From Blepharisma stoltei (Eukaryota; Ciliophora; Heterotrichea; Heterotrichida; Blepharismidae): a stretch of DNA of 64,000 bases. This document shows positions 32,822 through 44,800 of this stretch, in pieces. Every line of letters starts with the position of its first letter. Within the stretch, counting starts at the first letter, position 1. The translations under genes and the position numbers were made by a program. Location: the NCBI GenBank assembly GCA_914767885.1, contig CAJZBQ010000006.1, positions 62,001 to 126,000 of the forward strand, written 5' to 3'. The notes below the pieces were generated by a model, which saw only the letters and a program-made list of their open reading frames with translations, was not told the origin of the DNA and did not search any database.

Positions 32822-35800
32822 AATATAACTTTCCTGCTAATTTTAATCTATTATTCACTTGACCCTTCAACTATTGTGATGGCTATCAACTCTGGAGGCT
32901 CAGCTTACACTTCTTTATATGGATTTTCATATATTGCTGATACTTATTCAACTGGAGGAAGTAATCATGTAATCACTGGCTCTACAATAGCTAACACCAA
33001 GGACGATTCTATGTACTTATCAGAGCGATATGGCACAACTAACTGGGGATATAACCTTCCTCTCAGCACAGATGGGACATATGTTTTAATTCTCCAGTTC
33101 TGTGAAATCTATTTTACGACTACAAATATATCGTTTTCATCGCTATAGATCACTATGACTTTCAAAAATATAAATTATTTTGCCTAATAAGTATTATATA
33201 CTGCATAGTTTTTCTGAAAATCTGGTGGACATGTAGGAAAATATTTACCTGTAATCATTTTAACAGATTAGGTATAGCAGAAAGTTCACAGTAAAAATTG
33301 GAAGCTATACTGTAGCCAATAACCTTGATTTAGTAGCTACTGCAGGACCATTAACAGCTTATGATATATTCACAGAATTCACGCTTTCAAGTGGCACAGT
33401 TTCAATAGCAGGAAACGCGATAACAGGTGCTTATACAGGCGGAAATTTGATAGTTACTTTTACTCAAGTTTTGCAAAATCCTCAGCTTGCAGGACTAATC
33501 ATACCCTAGACTCTATACAGAAAACTTCTTTTTGACCAATAATAAGCAGAATATATCTTAAAAAAATTAATAAATATAGGAATTTTGACAGGAAATTTAT
33601 ATTTTAATATAAAAAAATTCCTATTCAGCCAAAAGATTTAGTAAGTGGAGACTGTAGAGTGGCTGATTACTGTAATATGTGCTATCAAGTAAGATGCATG
33701 GTCTGCAATGCCCCAGCTTTGTCTTGCACAACTTGCATTGCTAATGCTTCTCCTGTCAGTGGAGTGTGCCAATGTAATGCAGGATATTACTGGACGACGA
33801 CCACAAGAACGTGTGTTCCTTGTGATAATTTATGTATATCTTGTAGCTCAGATAATTTTATTTGTGCAACTTGTTCAGGCTCAAATGTATTAGTTTCAAG
33901 TGTTTGCTTAAGAGCTTGTCCATATGGATTTGGCACATCTTGTGCTTCAGTTTCAACAGCAGTTATAAACCAAAATTTTGCTGATTATTTTTACGGAGCA
34001 TATGGTTTATTTAGAACAGGGACAAGCTTAAGTAGTTATTATTTTTTTAATTCTCCTGAAACAGTAGATCCTATCCCAGCTAAAAGTCGAGGGCTTTATT
34101 TTTCTGGAGGCTCTTATCTTCAAACGACTGGGACTGTTTATATTTCTCTAAATTTTTCAATTGGGATGTGGGTTTGAATATTATCTGGCTCAGGAGATAT
34201 CTTGACAAATAGTTCTGGATATAAAATTAGGATATCTGCAAGCGGAGTAATGACAATTATATTAGAAAGTATAGCAGAAGCAACGACTACAGTATAGCTT
34301 GGAAGGCTTTTAGCCTCTCCTTAGAGATCATAGGACTCTTTTGTGGCTAGTCAATATAATAAATATTTTTTATTAAGCTTGAAAATTCAGTCTTAATTGC
34401 CGAAATTATGCAGGATTATCACTAGTACGAGCCAGTAGACTCAACATCTGAGCCAATAAGCTCCAAAAAAGTTCAAAGCATTCTCAAGCTATAACAACTG
34501 CAGCACTTAACCCTTCAAATTCAGCCTGAGCTTACATTTCTTTTATAGTCTCATTTTCATCAGCCACAACTTCTACAACAATTGTCCCTTACCTCAATAA
34601 TTCTCCACAAGCATCTGTAACATCCAGTGGATACATATATAGAGACGCTATCAATAATTATTTAATCCTTGGAAAAAGCTCTTTAACTAATTTTTTAGGG
34701 TATATTTATCAATTTACTCTATGAAATGCAGCAGTTTCAAATTTTAACACTCAATACTCAGACCAAATATGTGGCACAGGGGCAGTCGCTAACTGTCTTT
34801 GGACATGCCCATTATCTCAGTGAATGAATGGGGCAACGCCTACAAATTGCAACTCATGCACAAATGGTTGTGTCAGAAATGTATCCTGCAATGTTTGTTT
34901 TGACCCCCTTTGTAGTGTTTGTACAGGATTCTTGACAGGCCTATGCACACAATGTGTTACTAATGCATCTGGGGCTCCTTCTACTTGTGCTTGCAATGCG
35001 GGATATATTCTCTCTTCTGATGGGTTTTCATGTGTTCCTTGTTATACTGGATGTGCTTCATGTACTGGGACTTCTTATTATCAGTGTAGCTCCTGTCTTT
35101 CAAGCTATTATTTATTAAAAACAATGTGCCTTACTTATTGTCCTTCTGGGTATACAGCTGATTCATCTGGCCATTTGTGTACTTTATCTACATCAAATCC
35201 TTTAAGTATTGCTCTCCAGAATTTGATACAATTGGACACAGTAAGCGGAGTTTCAGTAGGATCTTCAAATACAAATAAATATCCGACTTGGGAAACAACT
35301 GATCCAATTCCTTCAATTTATAGAGGATATTATTTCTCAGGTAGTAATTATATGAGCCTTGCATCATTTACAATCAGTCCATATTTTTCGCTGCTAATAT
35401 GAATAAAGCCTCTAAGTGATGGATATTTATTTATGAAGTTTGATGGCACAACAAAGTATTCTTATGTTACTATATCATCTGGAATCTCTTCTATGAATAT
35501 TCTTCTTGCAGATTCCAATTTACTTAGTGTAAGTGGCTCTTCAAGCATTTTATCTGGATGGCATTATATTGCGTTTACAGGTGGCCTTTCATCTGGGAAT
35601 ACTGTTATATCTCTATCAATTGATGGAACTTCTGTCTCTTCAACTACTTCTGCATCATCCTCTTATTACAAGGATCTTGGCACACTTTACATTGCGAAAG
35701 ATACTACTGCGTCTGGAGGTTTTACTGGCTTTCTATGAAGTCTAAAACTTTACAATGACAATACGTATGCAGCTCAAGAATGGAAAACTTCAGGATGTCC

Positions 35801-38800
35801 CACCGGCTGTACTACTTGTCCTTCCGAATTGAAATGTCCAGACAGCTGCTCTTTTGGACAATTTTATTCAAGTTCTTGCACATCTTGTGTAGGCTCATGT
35901 CCTTATGGGTGCAGATCAACACTGACTTGCAGGCTTTGCAAAGATAAAGAATGTCTTGCGTGCACAACTTTTGATGGTCCTTGCACGTCCTGCATAACTA
36001 ATGCAAGCATCTCAGGTACAACATGTGTTTGCAATAACAACGCTTTTTGGGAGCAAAGCTCAGATGGGTGTCAAATTTGTGATAATCTATGCAGCCAATG
36101 CCAAACAAATAAATACTTTTTATGCTCATCATGTGGGACGTATTATCTTGTTTCAAATGTTTGTCTAAGAAGCTGCCCTTATGGGTTTACAAGTCCATGT
36201 GTGACAGTTACTTCACCTGTTATAGATGTAGCATTTAATGGAGATTTTCAAGGAACTTACTCTATTTTTACTACTGGAACAAGTGCAAGTTTTTATCAAT
36301 TTTTTAACTCACCAGAAACAGTTGATCCAATTCCTGCAAAACAAAGAGGGCTCTATTTTAACGGAAGCCAATATTTAATGTCGAACACTAATGTATATCT
36401 CTCACATAGTTTTGCTATGGGCCTCTGAATTTATGTGACAGCTACAGGAGATATTTTATCGAATTCCAGAATTATTGTTGATTCATCTGGCTCAATAAAA
36501 ATACCGCTAGAGAGTCCATTAGAAGTAACTTCGTCTCAAACTCTATCAGGCACTTCTTTTGCAGTGTGAATATTTTTGTCATTTACTTCTTCATTTAACA
36601 ACCCTGCGATTACAACAACTTTAACAATATATAATAATAACAATCAGGTCGCCTCTTCAACTTATAATACTGTTATTTATAGAGATCAAACTAACCAAAA
36701 AATTAAAATTGGTGGCAGCTCAACTTCCTATTTTACTGGATTTATCTACAATTATAAGCTCTGAAATGTTGCAATATTTGATTTTTCGACACAATTAAAT
36801 GAAATTTGTGGCTCTGGATTATTAGCGTCCTGTTTATGGGCGTGCAATATCAATTATTGATGGAATGGAGCAGCATTTAAAAGCTGTGATACAGGCTGTG
36901 TCTTAGGCTGTACTAGAAATGGATCATGCAATATTTGTGATGACCCACTTTGTAGTGTATGTACTGGATTTGACGCAAATAAATGCACACAATGTGTTAC
37001 TAATGCATCTGGGGCTCCTTCTACTTGTGCTTGTAATGCTGGATATATTGTCTCTTCTGATGGGTTTTCATGCGTTCCTTGCTATACAGGATGTGGCTCA
37101 TGCACTGGGACTCTTTATTATCAGTGCAGCTCCTGCCTTTCAAGCTATTATTTATTAAAAACAATGTGCCTTACTTATTGTCCTTCTGGATATACAGCTG
37201 ATTCATCTGGACATTCTTGTACTTTATCTACATCAAATCCTTTAAGTATTGCTCTCCAGAATTTGATACAATTGGACACAGTAAGCGGAGTTTCAGTAGG
37301 ATCTTCAAATACAAATAAATATCCGACTTGGGAAACAACTGATCCCATTCCGTCGATTTATAGAGGATATTATTTCTCAGGTAGTAATTATATGAGCCTT
37401 GCATCATTTACAATTAGTCCATATTTTTCGCTGCTAATATGGATAAAGCCTCTAATTCTTCCTTCTGCTTGGAGTAGTAAAATTAATGAAAAATTGTGCT
37501 TTTAATTATTAGAGTTAATTATTCTAAATGTAAATTTAAGATTTTTCATTATATCTTAGTGAACGAAAATATCTTTCTTGCTTATGGATAGGAAGTAAGT
37601 GATGGATATTTATTTATGAAGTTTGATGGCACAACAAAGTATTCTTATGTTACTATATCGTCTGGGATCCCTTCTATGAATATTCTTCTTGCAGATTCAA
37701 ATTTACTTATCGTCGCTCAAGCTAATAAGGGTGGATAAGAGCCTTTCTCGTTATTTAAAATATTTATAAGGATTCTTATTTTTGAAATCTCATTTTTTTC
37801 AATTTTATATTTTTTTAACTATGCAATAATAATTGTTTTTTAAAAAAATTATTTTAAGCAGAAGCTCGCTTATGAATTAAAACTCACGTTAGAATACTTA
37901 AAATAAAAGAAAGTTACCTTTTTTGCTAAAATTAAAGAATCAATTTAATTTTAAGAAAAATTAAAGATGAGATAAAATTTAATATTTGATAAATAATGAA
38001 ATTAATTTATACTTGTTATATTTTAAATAAGGCGAATTAGTGTAAGTGGCTCTTCAAGCATTTTATCTGGATGGCATTATATTGCGTTTACAGGTGGCCT
38101 TTCATCTGGGAATACTGTTATATCTCTATCAATTGATGGAACTTCTGTCTCTTCAACTACTTCTGCATCATCCTCTTATTACAAGGATCTTGGCACACTT
38201 TACATTGCGAAAGATACTACTGCATCTGGAGGCTTTACTGGCTTCCTATGAAGTTTAAAACTTTACAATGACAATACGTATGCAGCTCAAGAATGGAAAA
38301 CTTCAGGATGTCCCACCGGCTGTACTACTTGTCCTTCCGAATTGAAATGTCCAGACAGCTGCCCTTTTGGACAATTTTATTCAAGTTCGTGCACATCTTG
38401 TACAGGCTCATGCCCTTATGGGTGTAGATCAACACTGACTTGCAGACTTTGCAAAGATAAAGAATGTCTTGAATGTACAGCTTTTGATGGTCCTTGCACG
38501 TCCTGCATAAATAATGCAAGTATCTCAGGCACAACATGTTTTTGCAATAATAACGCTTTTTGGGAACAAAGCTCAGATGGGTGTCAAATTTGTGATAATT
38601 TATGCAGCCAATGCCAAACAAATAAATATTTTTTATGTTCATCATGTGGAACTTATTATCTTGTTTCAAATGTTTGTCTAAGAAGTTGCCCTTATGGGTT
38701 TACAAGCCCATGCGTTACAGTTACATCTCCTGTTATAGATGTAAAGTTTAATGGAGACTTTCAAGGAATTTACTCAATTTTCACTACAGGAATTAGTTCA

Positions 38801-41800
38801 AGCTCCTACCAATTCTTTAACACCCCTGAAACAGTTGATCCTATCCCTGCAAAACAAAGAGGGCTCTATTTTAAAGGAAGCCAATATTTAATATCAAATA
38901 CCAATGTATATCTCTCACATAGTTTTGCTATGGGCCTCTGAATTTATGTGACAGCTACAGGAGATATTTTATCGAATTCCAGAATTATTGTTGGTTCATC
39001 TGGCTCAATAAAAATACCGTTAGAGAGTCCATTAGAAGTAACTTCTTCAGAAACTTTATCGAGCCCTTCTTTTTCAATGTGAATTTACTTATCATTTACT
39101 TGCGTATTTAACAATCCTGCGATTACAACAACGTTGAAAGTATATAATAATAACAATCTGGTAGCTTCATCAACTTATAATACTGTCATTTATAGAGATC
39201 AAACCAATCAAAACATTAAAATCGGCGGAAGTTCAGCTTCCTATTTTAAAGGCTTTATTTACAGCTATCAGCTCTGAAATGTTGCTATATTCGATTTCAC
39301 AACACAATTAGATGAAATTTGTGGCTCAGGACTATTAGCAAATTGTTTATGGGCATGTGATATTAACGATTATTTAGACTCAACATACAAAAATTGTGAT
39401 ACAGGCTGCAGTTTAGGATGTACAAGAAGCGGGTCATGCAATATTTGTAACGATCCTCTTTGTAGTGTATGTACTAGTTTTGATGCAAATAAATGCACCA
39501 CTTGTGTTTCTCATGCCCACAATACCCCATGTAGCTGTGATTCAGGCTATTCTTTATCTTCTGATGGCTTTTCTTGTGTACCCTGCTTTACTGGCTGTTC
39601 TTCATGTTCGTCATCACAATATTACCAATGTTCAGGTTGTGTTTCTACTTATTATTTATTAAATGTCCTATGCGATGCACAATGTCCAAGCGGTTATAGC
39701 CAAAATTCAGGCACAAATAAATGTGATTTGACTAGTAATTTGGTTATTGATTTAGAATTTGATGATTATATAGTGCTTGATAATTTATTAGGATTTGACG
39801 TTGGAAACAGCAATACAAACACTTATCCAAATTTTGATACAAATGACCCTACTCCAGCAATTAATCGTGGATATTATTTTACTGGACAAAGCTATATGAA
39901 AGGGTCTGCTGTTTTTAGTCCTTATTTCTCAGTCATGCTATGAGTCAAAGTTATAGACCAAGGAGTTTTGATTGAAAAATACAATGTAGCTATAGCATAT
40001 TTTGCTATAGAAATTGATACGAATATGTTTTCTAAGCTATAGTTAAGACTATAGAAAAGATCGTTGTGGTGCCTAAAATGAGCAATATATCCACCTTGCT
40101 TTACCACTGCAAGTCATCTGCCTTCGGCTATAAGCTTCCAGAAATGGGCTCACATGGGTCACCGTGCCCATGATTGACTTGGTTGCCTTCTGGAAAACTT
40201 GTCTAGATTTTAACTAATCGCGCTAGAAATTTGTTCCATTCGCCCAAAGGACCTTGCTGAACCTTTCCTTTCCAACTCCAATAGACTATCTCTCTACAAG
40301 GTAAAACTCTGATGGGCTGCGGTCCCTAGCCCGACATTACACTCCACAAACCAAGTAAAGCCTGGACATATGCACACATCCTTACTTCCAGAGACCCCTA
40401 TACTAAGATATTAAGAGGATGGGTTGATTTGCCGCACCATTTTAATGCATATCCTAATATGTTTCCAAATCTTAATTTATTACTAAAAGATGGATCATCG
40501 CTAAATTCAGTAGGATCTCAAAGCGTAGTCTCTGATTGGCATTACTTGTCGTTTTCTGGATCAATTAATTTAGATGGAACATACAGCTCAAATCTTTATG
40601 TTGATACCAATTTACTCATAACAAGTACTTCTACACCTAAGACATACTTAAGAGACAGTACTTCTGGAACTCTTCTGATTGGCGTTGACCATTCATCTAC
40701 AACTGGTTTTAAAGGGTTTCTATGAAATTTGAAAATCTATAATGACGAGACTTATGCAAATTCAGCATGAGTCTCTACAACTTGTACTGTAAATCCTTGC
40801 ACAAGTTGAGAAATACAATGGTGACATCAACAGAAATTGGTCTCCGAGGCGCACTCCTTGCAGGAGCAGGTTGAACCCCTGCCAGATGGGTAGACAGATC
40901 TCTCACATAGTCTTTGTCCATCAAGGCATCCTAAAGTGGGTTGCTCTAACTTAGGAAGCTGGTCTTTGGGCTGGGTGAGTCTTACCAGAAAATTCAAGAA
41001 TGGAATTTTAGTTGGGTCTTACACCATTTGCACTCTGGTGTATGCGCACCCAGCATAGGCCACCTTTCCTGTAGTCCGCCAAGAGTGGTTCCGCTTATGG
41101 CAGTTTAGACTCTTAGTCTTAGTTTTGCACAAGTTGCCCGATTGGAAATTTCTGTCCTAGTTCTTGCTCATTGGCAAATTATCCAGGCAGCTCTTTTTGT
41201 GGTTCGTGCAAGAGTTCTTCATGCTCTTATGGATGCAGAAGCGATCTGACCTGCCGACTTTGTAGAGAAAAAGAATGCTATTCTTGTATATCATTCTCAA
41301 ATAAGTGCTTAACCTGTATTATTATAAAAAATGAGCTTAAGAGAACACATTTTGTGAGGAAATTTAACATAAATTGCTATTTTATTATTATAGTGTTTGT
41401 TTTTCCAGAGAATCTAAATCCAGCCACACTTGATAAGCAGCAGAGGGAGTTCACAGCCTCGTAGCCCTCTTAGACTCACAGAAAATTATGGTTTACTGCT
41501 CAGCTTTCCAGAAAAAGGAGACCCTAAGTGCAAGCTGATTTATCGAGGAGAACTCGTTTATGGGGTAAAATGGTCAGCTAGCGAAAACTATATACAAGGT
41601 CTGCCCATTTTGTCAAATGGCTCAAGACGCCATCCAGTTGGCTTGGCCATGTGTGTTATAAATTCTTAATCTAATGTATGATACTTAACCTGCATCACAA
41701 ATGCTGGATTTGTAGGAAACTCATGCCAATGCAATCTAAATGCATATTGAAATGGGAATACAGAGACTTGTGACCTTTGCCACACTATCTGTACATCTTG

Positions 41801-44800
41801 CTCTGGGCCTTCTTTTACAGAATGCATTCAATGTGGATCTTCCTTATTTATGCTTTCAAACGTTTGTTTAGAGTTTTGTCCTTCAGGATATACTATAAGT
41901 GGTAATCAATGTATATTATCTAATGAGCTTGTTTTCAGCTTGAGGCTAAGCCAGATAAAAGATATTGTTTATGATTCAATAGGAAATATAGCTTTTCAAA
42001 CAGGAAACGATAATAGTTTTTACCCTTTCTATACTCCTGAAGATCCATATGCAGCAAAATTAAGAGGATACTATTTTAGAGGGACATCATTTATGAAATC
42101 GATTGATAATCCTCCATCCTTAACTTTTGGAGCAGAATTTACAATATCAGCATGAATAAATCCAACTTTAGGCAATGGGTACTTAATTTCTAACTCCTAC
42201 AGAAATTTTTTGTGAAAAATAATAAACCATTTGATAATGAGGAATTTTGAGGGTGAAGTTGCACAAGCTGCACCTCAAGATGAATATTCCATAAGTATGT
42301 TGTTTAATAAAGTGTAATTTCAGTGTTTATTTTCTCAGGTAATATGCAAAAACATTTTCGCTATCAAATGGATGAAGAGTAAGCAAGACAACTCACTTTC
42401 AAGTTTTCTTACTTTTTCACTAAGCTCAGGAAAACTTAATTTTTCAATGAAATTAAAAGATGGGACGACAGTTTCGTATATGACTTCAGCTTTATCAGTT
42501 TCTTTAGGATCTTGAAATTTTATTGCTGTTAAAAGTTTAATTAGTTCAACTCCCCAGCAGAAAATTTCATTTTACATTGATTCTTCTAGTGAAATCTCTT
42601 CTGATCTCAGATCCTCGTGGTATCAGGATATTTCTTCATCATTTTTTATTTCAATTGGCGCTGGCTCTGATTTAAATGCAAATCTCTATAAAGGTTTCTT
42701 ATGAGGCATCAATATTTATAATTTTGATGAGCCTATGTTAAGTATTATTATATCTGGGACTTGTTCAGGGTGCTCTTTATGTCCTATAGAATTATCAAAT
42801 ACATGCATTCCGAATTGTGATTTGCCTTATTATCCTAATAGCTTGGCTTGTGCTTCATGTCAAGCTCAATGTGGATGGGGATGCGTTAGGAATGATAAAA
42901 ATTGCAACTTGTGTCAAGATGTAATTTGCTTACTTCTCGTTAAGATTTCTTTGCCGCTCCTGAGCAATTTTTTTCTTTTAATTCAATGTATTTTTTTACT
43001 ATCTCAGTGTTTGAAGATATTATCTTAATACGTATATAATCTGTACAAGGATTATGAAAGGCTCCTGGCAAATAAAAAATTTCACACATGAAGATATATA
43101 GAATTTTTCTCAGTGGCCAAATCAAGGGCAAACAGCGCCATCTATGGAAAAATTCTATATAATTTAAAACCTAAAATTCTCAGTAATTATGTAATAGATA
43201 TATTTATTTAATTTTTAATATATAATTGTCAGTTTCCAAAACAATTAATTTTCTTTTGCAGCCATGCTGTCTTATAGCTCAGGATGGTCTATATCTTGCA
43301 TATTCTGAAGAGGAGAAGTTAGTTTGTGATGACTATACATCAACTTGCATAACTTGCAGAGACCATGCTCATTTATCTTCATCAGTTTGCGTATGCAATG
43401 ACGGCTATTACTGGGATTTGGCAAATGAAGAATGCGCTGTATGCGATTCAACATGTAAAACTTGCAAATCCTCACTCCCATTTCTGTGAGAGAACAGCAC
43501 CATTTAAAATCCCTATTTTTTCGCCAAAAGACATCCTCTCTGTGAGTGATCAAACAACTTTTATAAAAAAAAAATTATCTTTAAGTGATATAGAAAATTT
43601 CTAGCTAGTTCTATTAAATTTTAAACAGCTTGCATTTTAAAATATAAATTTTTACAATTAAATTAATTTTCACTTTCTATTTTTGCTTGGATTTTTTTAA
43701 TTTCGCAAAAAAATTGTTTAATGATAGGACAATTTTTTTGTTCTTTCATGGAGGAGGATTTAGCTGCTAGTGACTGCATAGTTTGCGCGTCTGGTCTTTA
43801 TATGTATTTAGGATGATGCATTTCAGAATGCCCAGAAGGATTTATAGAGAGTGGATCAGTTTGTATAGAAAAAGACCCATTCATTTTCTATCTATCTTTT
43901 GACACTCTTAAAGGGGTTGTTATTGATAAGCAAAGCAGCATTCCAGCTTTAACTGGGAATAGCACAGCATTTTATCCAGATTATGATGAGTTTGATCCAT
44001 TAGCTGCTGCATATAGAGGATTCTATTTTAATGGTGTAAGCTCAGTTATGCACTTACCTATTTATCCAGGATACACCAGCCCAGTCCTTACTTTTTCAGT
44101 TTAATTTCAAATGCTAAGATTTTGCAATAAAAAGGATATAATTTATAATTTTAATCGAAGCCATATTTATACAATATTTTTTATTAAAGAGGGAAAAAAA
44201 AAATATATTATTCACCAATTTAAAAATAAATTTTTTAATTAATCTAAGGAGGCTTATATATTATAAAAATATGCATTTATTTTTACTGATGATTCATTGA
44301 GTTAGTTTTGGCTATTCCTTTACCTTTTCTATCTGGATAAATCTGGAGAATGGCTTTGGGGCAATCATTTCAAAGCAAGATAAACTAAAAAATCCAATTT
44401 TCTCTCTCACTATATCTTCTGGAACTGTAATGGTTTCATTAAACTTTAAAACTGCTGGAATAGCTTATTTCTATTATTTACAAAGCCTTAGTTTTTATGA
44501 ATGAAATCACATTGCATTCACAGCAGAATACACAAGTTTGAAGCATACCAAAATCTCATTTTATTTGAACGGGATTATTGATAATCAGCTTGATTTTGGC
44601 TCAGACTATTTTAATGATAAAAAAACTGATGTTTCTTTTACTTTAGGGGCCACAAAAGACTCTTCAGGATATACAAATTATTTTAAAGGCTTTATTTATG
44701 ATATTAAAGGATACAGTTCTGTAAGAAGTATATCATCTCTTGCATTACCTACAGCACAATGCTCAGAAAACTGCAAATCATGTTTAACTACTGGAGTCTG

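Larger units (their letters stand above)
34983..38941 (+). repeat. Near-identical internal tandem duplication in receptor gene 2
   Basis: Unit one (about 34983-36420) and unit two (about 37012-38941) encode almost the same Cys-rich and LamG-like modules; long stretches differ at only a few bases. Unit two carries two IESs (37453, 37708) absent from unit one. Confidence 0.9.

Noticed and set aside
40860-40900. ggttgaacccctgcc considered as part of a tRNA gene
   Set aside because: No cloverleaf could be built around it; it is the body of a SINE-like element and at most hints at a Pol III B-box.
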